Under the pieces are notes generated by a model that was not told where the DNA came from, did no database searches, and saw only the letters and a program-made list of their open reading frames with translations. From Candidatus Colicola equi (GTDB lineage Bacteria > Bacteroidota > Bacteroidia > Bacteroidales > Paludibacteraceae): a stretch of 36,872 bases of DNA. Shown one piece after another: positions 1 through 8,912 of the stretch; positions within the stretch are counted from its first letter, which is position 1; each line of letters starts with the position of its first letter. The stretch spans positions 1 to 36,872 of the forward strand of contig JAGHRV010000015.1 in NCBI GenBank assembly GCA_018066175.1, given 5' to 3'. Position numbers and translations under genes: made by a program.

Positions 1-1674
1 CCTATCATATTGAGTAGAGGTACGTATGCTACGAGTACCGATTTGTTAGGTGGTCTGTCTGCACAATCCAAGTACCAAGATAATGACTTGGTAGTTCGTG
101 ACGGTGCAACACTGACCGTGGATGCTAAAACCGGAACATGGAATAAGTTTGTTAATGTAACTATCTATCCGACATCTAAGGTAGTTGTTCCTGCAAAAGC
201 AAGTGACGACGCCACGAAGGAAGTTACGATGACAACCACGACGATGACGTTGTTCGGCGGAACAGACGAAATCTACAATGGTAGCGAGTACACGCTGACT
301 AAGTACGGCGTACCACAATTGGTACTGAACGGCAAGTTGGTACACAATGAGACCACGAGTGGTTTGGTATATGATGTTCGTGTAGATAAAGCACAGTACT
401 ACAACTTTGCATTGCCATACACATCTAAGTATGAGTTAGTAACCGACAATAAGGGCGGTGATGACTTCACCTTCTGGACTAAGATCTACAATGGTCAGAC
501 ACGTCTAGAGACCGGTAATGGTTGGGTGTGGTATGATTGGAATGCTGATCCATGGGCAATCAATATCGGTACAGGATATATGTTTGCTGCTCAACCTTAC
601 AGCGGTCAGAACTACATCATTATCCGTCACCCGATGGGATACTATAATGCCGGTGAAGATAAATACGCCAAGAATGAGGGTGGTCACCAATCAGGAACTG
701 CAGAGGAGACTAAGGCAGCTGTTAGTGTGACTGCTCCGGGAATGGTTGATGGTGAGATTATGCCAGGTAAGACTGCTAACAACGTAGGTTGGAACTTTAT
801 TGCTAATCCATTCATGGCTAACTTCCAATTAGACCAAGATGGCGAGACCGCCGGAACTATCCAAGTTGGTCAATTGGTAGAGCACAAAGAAGGTGGTAAG
901 TGGAATGGTAAGTATGACTGGGATACCGAAGAAGGTAAGAACGTTCGTTATGTGACCTTATACGACAACGGAAGTGATACTTATACGCAGTTACCAATGA
1001 GTACTGCTGTATTGGCTCCGTTCACCGGCTTCTTCGTTCAGATTGCTAAAGAGGGTACAATCGTATTTGACATTGCAGGTCGCGCAGATGAAGCTCCGGC
1101 TCGTATGTTGAGCGAAGATGAGTTGCCAAGCGAGATGGAAATCTTCTTGCACGCAACTTGCCAAGGTCAGAAGGATGACGCCGTTCTGTTCATCAATGAT
1201 GATTTGCGTCGAGACAACGCTAAGGAGTTCCCGAACGAGATGACCAAGCAAGAGAATGCGAATACGTTGAACTTCTACACCTTCGGTGGTGATGAGGTTA
1301 AGATGTACGCTAACGGTATGAGTTACGAAGATGCTCAAGGCTGGAGCAAAGCCGGAGTCAAAGTAGCAACTGCCGGTGAATACACCTTCAGCGTAGCCAG
1401 CGACAAGGCAGATTATATACAGCAAGTGATTCTGAGGGATATGGATTCGAACACCGAATACGACCTGATGAGTAACGATGCTAAGATTTACCTGGATAAG
1501 GGTGAGATGAATGACCGCTTCTATGTGAAGATCGTCTTTGGTAAGCACAACATCGGAACCGGTGTAACCGAACGGTACGATACGAGTGGACCGGAGAAGT
1601 TCATATTGAATGACCACATGTATATCCGTGCAAATGGAGTTCTATTTGACGGTGTAGGTAAACGAGTAAAGTAA
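1..1674 (+). CDS. Large secreted/surface protein, C-terminal part (5' end outside window)
   Basis: The frame is open from the first base, so the gene starts before the window and only about 557 residues are visible. I recognise no catalytic domain. The sequence is rich in Gly, Asn, Asp, Thr and aromatic residues, as in beta-rich exported proteins of Bacteroidota. The last ~30 residues (EKFILNDHMYIRANG then VLFDGVGKRVK) resemble the C-terminal segment of many Bacteroidales surface proteins, where a Gly-containing strand pair precedes a short basic end. This may be a type IX secretion sorting domain, which is an inference. The stop codon is followed at once by five tandem heptamers. It lies upstream of two other exported proteins in the same direction. 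Function unknown. Confidence 0.75.
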   Translation, partial: PIILSRGTYATSTDLLGGLSAQSKYQDNDLVVRDGATLTVDAKTGTWNKFVNVTIYPTSKVVVPAKASDDATKEVTMTTTTMTLFGGTDEIYNGSEYTLTKYGVPQLVLNGKLVHNETTSGLVYDVRVDKAQYYNFALPYTSKYELVTDNKGGDDFTFWTKIYNGQTRLETGNGWVWYDWNADPWAINIGTGYMFAAQPYSGQNYIIIRHPMGYYNAGEDKYAKNEGGHQSGTAEETKAAVSVTAPGMVDGEIMPGKTANNVGWNFIANPFMANFQLDQDGETAGTIQVGQLVEHKEGGKWNGKYDWDTEEGKNVRYVTLYDNGSDTYTQLPMSTAVLAPFTGFFVQIAKEGTIVFDIAGRADEAPARMLSEDELPSEMEIFLHATCQGQKDDAVLFINDDLRRDNAKEFPNEMTKQENANTLNFYTFGGDEVKMYANGMSYEDAQGWSKAGVKVATAGEYTFSVASDKADYIQQVILRDMDSNTEYDLMSNDAKIYLDKGEMNDRFYVKIVFGKHNIGTGVTERYDTSGPEKFILNDHMYIRANGVLFDGVGKRVK

Positions 1675-1709
1675 GTTTAGAGTTTAGAGATTAGAGTTTA
1701 AAGTTTAAT
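1675..1709. repeat. Five tandem GTTTAGA-type heptamers
   Basis: Directly after the TAA at 1672-1674 come five 7-base units in register: GTTTAGA, GTTTAGA, GATTAGA, GTTTAAA, GTTTAAT. The same core recurs at 17309-17336. The tract fills the gap before the next gene's ribosome-binding region. Confidence 0.85.
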
Positions 1710-1724
1710 GAAAGGAGAATGATT

Positions 1725-2102
1725 ATGAAAACGATAAATAAAGTATTACTCGTAGTAGCAATTGTAATCGTAAGTGTAGTAAGTATGGATGCTCAGTACT
1801 TGGCCGAACAGCCAAGTACGGGCTTCCAGTCCACCTCGGCTATGGTAGGTTCAGGTTCGACATACCAAACGGGAGGTGAGTTTATAAGTGCAGATATGTA
1901 TTATGATAATGCCACCGGCAGTCATCGTGGGACAGCTCGTAGAGTGGGTCGTCCTGAAGGTGGTGGTGGCGGTGGTAGCACCGAAGGTGGTCCGGATGAT
2001 CCAAGTAACCCATTCCAAGATCCTATTGGTGAAGGACTGTGGGTATTGATAGCAATGGCAGCAATTGTCGCCCTCCGTAAAAAGAGAGGCGAGAATTGCT
2101 AA
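1725..2102 (+). CDS. Small exported Gly-rich protein with C-terminal membrane tail
   Basis: 125 residues. An N-terminal signal peptide (MKTINKVLLVVAIVIVSVVS, then MDAQ) is followed by a short Ser/Gly/Tyr-rich region, a run of Gly (~residues 77-83), an acidic Pro-containing linker (GGPDDPSNPFQDPIGEG), a hydrophobic segment (LWVLIAMAAIVAL) and a basic end (RKKRGENC). The order linker-helix-basic tail is the architecture of C-terminal anchoring or sorting signals such as PEP-CTERM, but I see no exosortase here. I chose the ATG at 1725 because GGAG at 1714-1717 is 7 bases upstream. The ATG at 1719 is too close to that site. It sits between two large secreted proteins and may help assemble or display them (inference). 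Confidence 0.7.
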   Translation: MKTINKVLLVVAIVIVSVVSMDAQYLAEQPSTGFQSTSAMVGSGSTYQTGGEFISADMYYDNATGSHRGTARRVGRPEGGGGGGSTEGGPDDPSNPFQDPIGEGLWVLIAMAAIVALRKKRGENC

Positions 2103-2116
2103 CGCAGAGAGGCGGC

Positions 2117-2167
2117 GAGGGGGTCGAGAGAGGGTCGAGTGACCCTCGGCCGACCCTCGACTCAAAA
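2117..2167 (+). promoter_or_regulatory. GC-rich repeat with two alternative hairpins (terminator or attenuator candidate)
   Basis: GGGTCGAG occurs twice (2121-2128 and 2132-2139). GAGGGTC at 2130-2136 can pair with GACCCTC at 2141-2147 (loop GAGT), or GAGGGTCG at 2130-2137 can pair with CGACCCTC at 2151-2158. The two stems exclude each other. An A-run (2163-2169), not a T-run, follows, so a classic intrinsic terminator on this strand is not shown. It lies just ahead of the 2056-residue protein. Confidence 0.5.
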
Positions 2168-2183
2168 AATGCAAATAATAAAC

Positions 2184-5100
2184 ATGAGAAAGATTTTATG
2201 TACGCTGGTGATGGCGGCGATGGCGATGAGCCTGATGGCCGTACCGGCAAGAAGAGGTTGGCAGACTAAGACCCAACCGGATGGAACGACGATTACCGTA
2301 CGTCACATGGGTGACGAGTTCTTCCATTATTGGGAAGACCAGAATGGTAATCAAGTTAAGCAAGACGCCAATGGCTATTGGCAAGTAGTAGGTGCCGCTC
2401 CGACAGGTGAGCAGGCCGTTCAACGTATGGCAGCTAGACGTGCGGCACGTCCTAACAGCGTTATGCCTCGTATGGCAACTAAACCATCGACTCTGCCGAC
2501 TAAGTTGTTGGTGCTGATAGTCAACTTCAAGGACATCAAGATGAAATCTGCTCACAATGCAACGTATTTTGAGTCCGCATTGAATACGGGTAGCAATTCT
2601 GCCAAGGCTTTCTTTAATGAATCATCGGACGGACATTATGTTCCGACCTTTGATATCTTTGGTCCATTGACATTGGATAAGAATGAATCGGTCTATGGTG
2701 CGAATGATAAAGATGGTGATGATGTGGATCCCGCCAGGATGGCCATTGATGCTTGTGCGAAAGCATACGCAGCCGGTTGTAACTTTGCCAATTACGATAG
2801 TGATGGAGATGGTACGGTAGATAATGTATATATCATCTACGCCGGTAAGGGCGAAGCTGATGAAGGTGCAGAAAGTACAATTTGGCCTCACAGTTGGGAT
2901 GTTAAATCTGCCGGATATAGTCAGTCGTACAATGGCAAGCGAATAGGTCACTATGCTTGTTCATCCGAGTTGGACGGAGACGGCAACTTTGACGGAATAG
3001 GTACATTCTGCCACGAGTTCAGTCACGTAATCGGTCTGCCGGACTACTACGATACGGATTACGGAAAGAACTATGATAATGATGCTACTCCGGGTAAATG
3101 GTCTTTGATGGATGGTGGTTCGTATAATGCAGATCCTCCTTTGTATAGTATTTTTGATAAGTACTTCATGGGTTGGGCAACACCTAAGATTTTGAAAGGA
3201 AAAGAGACGGTAACTTTGGGTATCGGTTCGGAGTACGCTCGCCAGATAACTTCCACGGATGCATTAGTGCCATATAGCAATACGAATACGGTGTATTACG
3301 TAGAGAACCGTTCGGAGAAAGACCCATTTGACCGTTCATTACCGGGTAAAGGTATGTTGATATGGAAAGTGCAATTTAACCAAACGGCATGGAATAACAA
3401 CAACCTGAATAACACAGCCGGTACGTTGCGTTATACAGTAGTATCTGCAACCGGTAAGACGACTAAAATAGGAACGAGTACTGATGCTTTCCCTGCAGGA
3501 GGAACCAGTGTGTCGTTGTACAACGATAATAATCATAAAATAACTGAAGTTACACGTAATACCAGTACTGAGGTTGTTACCTTTAAGTACAATGGAGGTT
3601 CGGAGAAAGTAACTATTACCTTCAATGGTAATGGCAAAGGAACTCCCGGATCGGCGTCGTTGACAGAGACTACAGCCGGTGGTGGTGTGACGCTGCCTAA
3701 TGTGACAGGAGTAACGAGTGGATATACGTTCTTAGGTTGGGCCACCAGCAGCACGGCTACTACGCCGGATGCAGGTACGGCAGGGCAGAATTTCAAGAGT
3801 GCTGTGAACTGCACGTTGTGGGCAGTGTATAAGCGTGAAGGTTATGTGAATGTAGAATATAGTTTAGAGGGTATAACAAAGGTAACCGGTCCTGCGGCAG
3901 GAGAGTTCCAGAAGACAGGAGGTTATTCGGCTACGTTCACAGCCACAGAAGGCAAGTATGAACCCTTGACGGAGGATAACTGCTTGTACGAGGTGACGGT
4001 GAATGGAGTAGATAAAACCAGCAATTATGCAAGTTTGGCAGGCAATACATTGACTATCACGATTGCGGCAGCAAATATCACGGGTGACATCGTAGTGACG
4101 ATTATTGGTACAAAGATTAAAGGTAGCAATACCTTTGAACTGATAGAGAGCACGAGTGAGTTGAGTGCCGGCGATGAAGTGATTTTTGTATGTGAAGGCA
4201 AGGGAGTAGCTGCCACTAACTTGGTGTATGAAAAGACGTTCTTAGGTTATGAAGAAGTGACAATCACGGATCATCAAGTTGATTTAGAGGATGACAGTGA
4301 AGTGCAAGTCTTTACTTTAGGAGGTACGACAGGTAACTGGACCTTTGCTCGTGAAGATGGTACTAAATTAGGTGTGACGGCGGTGAAGAACATTTCGTTT
4401 GGAAGCAGTGCCACCAACACTTGGACGATTAGTATTAGTTCAGGAACAGCCAGTGTAACGAGTACGACTTCGAGTTATGGTACGATGAAGTACAACAGCA
4501 GTGCTCCTCGATTCACAACGTACGCCAGCGGACAGGATGATATTCAACTCTATCATCGCGCAGCAGCTATTGTTCAAACAGCTGGTACTGCCAGCTTTGA
4601 GAATAGTAATGTAACGTTGACGGTAGGTGATGTACAGGGTCAAGTAGTGCATACTAATTCCAATGGCGAAGTAACGTATTCGTCCAATAATACGGATGTT
4701 GCTACAGTAGATGCCACGACGGGTGCGGTAACGGCTATTAAGCAAGGAACGGCTACTATTACCGCTAATGTGGAAGCGAATAAACGTTATACGGCAGCCA
4801 GTGCATCTTATACGGTAACGGTTGAGCGTGCGACGGCTACGATTACGTCGGTGGATAATTTCACAGTGAAAGTAGGAAAGACGTACACATTAGATGCCAC
4901 AACAACTTCGGATGCAGCGATTGCGTATGCGATTGCGGACGGCAGTAAATTATCAGGAAATGGAAAAGTCTTTACCGGTGTAGTTGCAGGAAATACGACG
5001 GTGACGCTGAGTACAGCTCAGACGGATAAGTATGCAGCAGCACAGAAGGTAGTGAATGTAACAGTAGAAGCCGTAGTAATGCATGATGTAAATTGGAGTG

Positions 5101-8100
5101 CCGATGATGCCGTTAGTACAGTTAAGTACGAAGACGGTGAAGCCTTAGTGGCTCCTGCTCAACCGGCTAACTGCTCGGCAGATCGTATCTTCCAAGGTTG
5201 GACATCCAATAGCACTTATTCCGGCGATGTGGCTCCAACGTATATCACGTTAGGAAATGCTGTAACTGCTGATGCTACTTATTATGCAGTATATGCGACG
5301 GTAGAGAATGGTGCATCTGCTCCGGTAGTGGTGAATAAGAATAACTTTACTAGTGCAGCAGGAAATTTAGATGCAAATATATCCTATAGTTCTGCAAAGG
5401 GTAATGGTACATCTGATCCATACGTAACAGATGGATTTATACGTATTTATCAAGGCGGTGGTATCTTTACAGTCAGTGCCAAGAATGGTAAAAAGATTTC
5501 ATCTATTACGTTAGGCACTCATCAGAGCACCACTATTGATGTTAAAGTGGATGGTAGTAGTTATGTGACGGAGCAATCTATGTCCACCTCCACACCATAT
5601 ACGGCTTCTGAGTTAGATGCAACGACTATTGCATTCTATTGCATGGGAGATAAGACTCATCGTTTAGAGGTTAATCAATTATCTGTAACATATCAGGATG
5701 CCGGTGCATCGGTTGTTAAGTCCGACTTCTCGACTACATGTACAGCAGCGGCTGCGGTAGATCCGACTTTGGAGTTTGAGTCAGCCAGCGAGACGATGAC
5801 GGTGGGTGAGAAGAAAGTGGTTGCTGCAACGTCCAATTCGACGGGTGCGATTACGTATGATATCACTTCGGGTGATGCAGCCACGGTGAATGCTTCCACA
5901 GGTGAGGTAACGGCCGTTAAACAAGGAACGGTCACCTTACGTGCAACGGTAGCAGCGACGGCTAAGTATAATCAGAAGACGGCAGATTGCACGATAACGG
6001 TGAACCGTGCGACAGGTACGATTACGGCTAATGATGTAACCGTGAAAGTAAAAGCGACTAAGAGTATTGGTGCAACGACCAATTCGGATGCGACGATTAG
6101 TTATATCTCTGCTGCAACGGGTACGGCTACTGTTAGTGATGCAGGTGTAGTGACCGGTAAGGCAGAAGGTAGCACTACGATTACGATGAATGTGGCTCAG
6201 ACGGATAAATATACTGCTGCCCAGAAAGTGATTAACGTGACTGTAACGGCTGCGGCTGTAGCACCGAGTGTTAGTTTTGCAGAAAGCAGCGTGACGGCTA
6301 AGTATGGCGAGGCTGTTGAGCAAAAGGCTACCACTAATTCGGATGGTGCGATTACGTATGCTATCACTCCGGACGATACAGATGTGGCTACAGTGGATCC
6401 GGAGACCGGTGAGGTAACGATTAAGGCGGTAGGAACGGTGACGATCACGGCTACTGTAGCTAAAACGGACAACTTTACTGCAGGAAATGCATCTTATACA
6501 TTGACCATCAATAAAGGTCAGGCAGTAATTACGCTGAATACATTGACTAACACGGTTCAAGTAGGTGGTATCATTGCCGGCGGTTGGGCAAGCACTAATA
6601 TCGGAACCATCAGTTATAGTTCAAACAATGCCGGTGTGGCTATTGTAGGTACTGATGGTAAGATTACAACCAAGGGTGCTGGAACGGCAACGATTACGGC
6701 ATCTGTAGCCGGAACGAGCAATTACAACGGCGCCAGCGAGACGTACGTGATTACGGTAACCGGTGCGTCGGGTATTGATATGCAGGCTCACGTGGCTTCT
6801 CCGGAAGGACGGTCGGCTTATACCGATTATGTGGCTAAACAGAGTGCATACTATACAGGCGATGCTGCCTACGCCACGATGATGACGCAAAGCGGTTCGG
6901 GATTGTTCGGTACGCTGAATACAAAGATGGGGCAGACCATGAATACAACGGGTAAGAGTTATAATGCATTGAGGGATGCGTATGTGAATGTGGATAGAGA
7001 CCTGAATAGAGCCGGGGATATCATCGGTTATTATAATGGTAGTTCATTCAATGGCACATGGGATCAAGGAACCACATGGAACCGTGAACACACTTGGCCA
7101 CAATCCAAGTTCAAAGGTTCGTATTCAGACGGCTCTAAGATTCCAATGGGTTACGATATGCAGTCTGTTCGTCCGGCCCAATCGAATGTTAATAACGGTC
7201 GTAATAATACGGCTTATGGAGCATCCAATGGCTATTATGACCCGGATGATATTGCTATTAATAATGCGAACTATAAGACGGAGAATATGGGTTCGTATCG
7301 TGGAGATGCGGCACGTGTAATCTTGTATGACTATATCGTTTATGGCGAGATGGGTGGACATAGCAATTCATATTATGATAGTAAAGTGAAAGCAGACCTG
7401 ATTACACAGGTTGGCAGCAATTCGAACTCGGTATTTGAGTCATTGTCAGTCCTGTTAGCATGGCACATGCAAGATCCTCCATCATTGACGGAGATGGTTC
7501 GTAATGACGGTGCAGCTGCGTATCAAGGCAACCGAAATCCGTTCATTGATTATCCGGAGTTGGCAATCTTGATACTGAAAGATGAGGCCAGTGTGACCGA
7601 ATACACGGTGACGAATGCCACGAATAACTGCACGATTACTCCTAATTATACGTACACGTTGAGCAGCGGATTTGTGACATACGTATATAATGCCGACGGA
7701 GTTACTCACCCAAGCGAGGTGTCTGTAGCGGCCACGAGTTCATCCAATAGTCCACGTGCATTGCGCAAAGCTGCGGCTAATGACCCAGAGTTTACGTATA
7801 ATGCAACAACGGGTCGATTGATAGTAAGCGGTGTAAAGGCTCCGATTAAGATTACGTCAGTTGTGCAAGATGACCCAGTGGTGAACTACACGATTACGAC
7901 TGCGGTGAACGAAGAGACGATGGGTAGCGTGACTGCCGGTGGTAGTTATCCGGAAAACACTCCGCTGACCTTGACGGCTACGCCAGAGGAAGGGCATAGA
8001 TTCGTTAAATGGTTGGAGAATGGTGTTGAGTACTCCGTTTCCGCCTCCATCAATATCACCGTTACGGCTGATAAGACCTATACGGCAGTGTTTGAGTTGA

Positions 8101-8354
8101 TACCTATTGTGGATGAGCATCACACGGTAATCTGGGTATCAGATGGTCAAGTAATTGAGGAGCGAGACTATGTGCATGGTGCAGCACTGGTATTGCCAAG
8201 CACGACGCCTGCGGACTGCGGAAGCAAGACGTTCAAAGGTTGGACGGGAATGACCAATTACTTCAGTCCGACACTGCCTCCAAGTGATATGTTCAAGACG
8301 GCGGGGGATAAGACGGTGACGGAGGATAAGACGTACTACGCAGTGTTTAAGTAA
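2184..8354 (+). CDS. Secreted M6-type metallopeptidase fused to endonuclease I, with Ig-like and InlB repeats
   Basis: 2056 residues from the ATG at 2184, which begins a good signal peptide (MRKILCTLVMAAMAMSLMA). Upstream starts at 2139 and 2169 only add residues before it. Domains: an M6/immune-inhibitor-A-like zinc peptidase (~residues 100-450) with HEFSHVIGLPD (H277, E278, H281) and Asp-rich Ca-type loops; an InlB/Flg_new-type repeat (~473-552); beta-sandwich and BIG2-like Ig repeats (~600-1525); an endonuclease I family nuclease (~1530-1800) with NREHTWPQS (H1636) and the downstream DMQSVRP and NNGRNN segments; then two more InlB-type repeats ending at FK. The catalytic residues of both enzymes look intact. 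It is probably exported to digest protein and DNA outside the cell. Protease plus nuclease in one chain is unusual. No clear sorting domain is seen at the C-terminus. Confidence 0.9.
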   Translation: MRKILCTLVMAAMAMSLMAVPARRGWQTKTQPDGTTITVRHMGDEFFHYWEDQNGNQVKQDANGYWQVVGAAPTGEQAVQRMAARRAARPNSVMPRMATKPSTLPTKLLVLIVNFKDIKMKSAHNATYFESALNTGSNSAKAFFNESSDGHYVPTFDIFGPLTLDKNESVYGANDKDGDDVDPARMAIDACAKAYAAGCNFANYDSDGDGTVDNVYIIYAGKGEADEGAESTIWPHSWDVKSAGYSQSYNGKRIGHYACSSELDGDGNFDGIGTFCHEFSHVIGLPDYYDTDYGKNYDNDATPGKWSLMDGGSYNADPPLYSIFDKYFMGWATPKILKGKETVTLGIGSEYARQITSTDALVPYSNTNTVYYVENRSEKDPFDRSLPGKGMLIWKVQFNQTAWNNNNLNNTAGTLRYTVVSATGKTTKIGTSTDAFPAGGTSVSLYNDNNHKITEVTRNTSTEVVTFKYNGGSEKVTITFNGNGKGTPGSASLTETTAGGGVTLPNVTGVTSGYTFLGWATSSTATTPDAGTAGQNFKSAVNCTLWAVYKREGYVNVEYSLEGITKVTGPAAGEFQKTGGYSATFTATEGKYEPLTEDNCLYEVTVNGVDKTSNYASLAGNTLTITIAAANITGDIVVTIIGTKIKGSNTFELIESTSELSAGDEVIFVCEGKGVAATNLVYEKTFLGYEEVTITDHQVDLEDDSEVQVFTLGGTTGNWTFAREDGTKLGVTAVKNISFGSSATNTWTISISSGTASVTSTTSSYGTMKYNSSAPRFTTYASGQDDIQLYHRAAAIVQTAGTASFENSNVTLTVGDVQGQVVHTNSNGEVTYSSNNTDVATVDATTGAVTAIKQGTATITANVEANKRYTAASASYTVTVERATATITSVDNFTVKVGKTYTLDATTTSDAAIAYAIADGSKLSGNGKVFTGVVAGNTTVTLSTAQTDKYAAAQKVVNVTVEAVVMHDVNWSADDAVSTVKYEDGEALVAPAQPANCSADRIFQGWTSNSTYSGDVAPTYITLGNAVTADATYYAVYATVENGASAPVVVNKNNFTSAAGNLDANISYSSAKGNGTSDPYVTDGFIRIYQGGGIFTVSAKNGKKISSITLGTHQSTTIDVKVDGSSYVTEQSMSTSTPYTASELDATTIAFYCMGDKTHRLEVNQLSVTYQDAGASVVKSDFSTTCTAAAAVDPTLEFESASETMTVGEKKVVAATSNSTGAITYDITSGDAATVNASTGEVTAVKQGTVTLRATVAATAKYNQKTADCTITVNRATGTITANDVTVKVKATKSIGATTNSDATISYISAATGTATVSDAGVVTGKAEGSTTITMNVAQTDKYTAAQKVINVTVTAAAVAPSVSFAESSVTAKYGEAVEQKATTNSDGAITYAITPDDTDVATVDPETGEVTIKAVGTVTITATVAKTDNFTAGNASYTLTINKGQAVITLNTLTNTVQVGGIIAGGWASTNIGTISYSSNNAGVAIVGTDGKITTKGAGTATITASVAGTSNYNGASETYVITVTGASGIDMQAHVASPEGRSAYTDYVAKQSAYYTGDAAYATMMTQSGSGLFGTLNTKMGQTMNTTGKSYNALRDAYVNVDRDLNRAGDIIGYYNGSSFNGTWDQGTTWNREHTWPQSKFKGSYSDGSKIPMGYDMQSVRPAQSNVNNGRNNTAYGASNGYYDPDDIAINNANYKTENMGSYRGDAARVILYDYIVYGEMGGHSNSYYDSKVKADLITQVGSNSNSVFESLSVLLAWHMQDPPSLTEMVRNDGAAAYQGNRNPFIDYPELAILILKDEASVTEYTVTNATNNCTITPNYTYTLSSGFVTYVYNADGVTHPSEVSVAATSSSNSPRALRKAAANDPEFTYNATTGRLIVSGVKAPIKITSVVQDDPVVNYTITTAVNEETMGSVTAGGSYPENTPLTLTATPEEGHRFVKWLENGVEYSVSASINITVTADKTYTAVFELIPIVDEHHTVIWVSDGQVIEERDYVHGAALVLPSTTPADCGSKTFKGWTGMTNYFSPTLPPSDMFKTAGDKTVTEDKTYYAVFK

Positions 8355-8371
8355 GAACGTAGATATAGACT

Positions 8372-8405
8372 AAGAGCCGGGGGAAACCTCGGCTCTTGGT
8401 TTTTA
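8372..8405 (+). terminator. Intrinsic terminator after the metallopeptidase-nuclease gene
   Basis: AAGAGCCG (8372-8379) pairs with CGGCTCTT (8390-8397), with GG/CC pairs inside the loop, followed by GGTTTTT. It starts 17 bases after the stop codon. Confidence 0.85.
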
Positions 8406-8463
8406 GGTAGGGGAGTTTTGTTGTAACTTCGAGGGGGGGTGTTGTAAATTTCGGCACTCCGTT

Positions 8464-8658
8464 TTGTTGTAATTTCGGACGCCGCCTTGCCTATCGGCAA
8501 TTCCCCCGAAAGGTAGGTCGCGTCTGTGTTGTACTTGGGCAAGCTGCCTTGTTGTAATTTCGGACGCCGCCTTGCCTATCGGCAATTCCCCCGAAATATT
8601 TGTAACTTCGGACGCCGCCTGCTGCGATGCAGCATTCCCCCGAATGGTAGGTCGCGTC
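8464..8658. repeat. Three-copy palindromic intergenic repeat family
   Basis: Two identical 48-base copies (8464-8511 and 8549-8596) and a diverged third (about 8600-8645). Each has TTCGG...CCGAA outer arms and an inner hairpin. Copies 1 and 2 have TTGCC-TATC-GGCAA inside; copy 3 has TGCTGC-GAT-GCAGCA, a different sequence with pairing kept. GGTAGGTCGCGTC follows copies 1 and 3. Degenerate pieces (TTGTAACTTCG, TTGTAAATTTCGG) precede copy 1 at 8420-8453. Confidence 0.85.
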
Positions 8659-8666
8659 CTTATTAA

Positions 8667-8809
8667 AATGAGCAAATTTTAAGGAATAAGACTGATGTCT
8701 TTCTTTATATATTTTAGGGCTATTTGTTATGTGTAAACACCTACAAACTGCCCCAAAATGTATAAATATGCATGCAAAATTCATTTTTTTTCCTTAAAAT
8801 TTGCTCATT
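8667..8809. repeat. 20-bp perfect inverted repeat enclosing an AT-rich segment
   Basis: AATGAGCAAATTTTAAGGAA at 8667-8686 is the exact reverse complement of 8790-8809, with 103 bases between. The right arm contains the -33 TTTG of the rpmH promoter. No target-site duplication is visible, so a small mobile element is possible but not shown. Confidence 0.8.
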
Positions 8810-8831
8810 CCAAATATTTGTTGTATATTTG
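8800..8831 (+). promoter_or_regulatory. rpmH promoter, Bacteroidota type
   Basis: -33 TTTG at 8800-8803, exactly 20 bases, then -7 TATATTTG at 8824-8831. Transcription should start near 8835, giving a leader of about 78 bases. This block closely resembles the rpsP promoter at 20756-20787, including the CACGC just downstream. Confidence 0.85.
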
Positions 8832-8912
8832 CACGCTTTTTCCGTAGAACGGCTAATTCGGAAGGGGTAATAAGAGAGATAATAAATAGATAAATTATTA
8901 AAAATTACGAAT

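Larger units (their letters stand above)
8355..8912. other. 558-base intergenic region between the secreted-protein locus and rpmH
   Basis: No believable gene lies here. It holds, in order: an intrinsic terminator, three copies of a hairpin-forming repeat with fragments between them, a 20-bp inverted repeat enclosing an AT-rich segment, the rpmH promoter and the rpmH leader. Short minus-strand reading frames across the repeats only translate the repeat units. Confidence 0.8.

Noticed and set aside
991..1617. 208-codon minus-strand frame
   Set aside because: Antisense to the first secreted protein; no recognisable motif, and the sense frame is clearly coding.
5937..6560. 207-codon minus-strand frame
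   Set aside because: Shadow of the Ig-like repeats; Ser/Arg/Cys-rich nonsense composition.
8464..8658. Possible CRISPR array
   Set aside because: Only two identical copies plus one diverged, unequal spacing, strong internal palindromes with changed stems and no cas genes.
8403..8784. Several minus-strand frames of 68-97 codons
   Set aside because: They translate the palindromic repeat units and the AT-rich inverted repeat; no start signals and no protein family.
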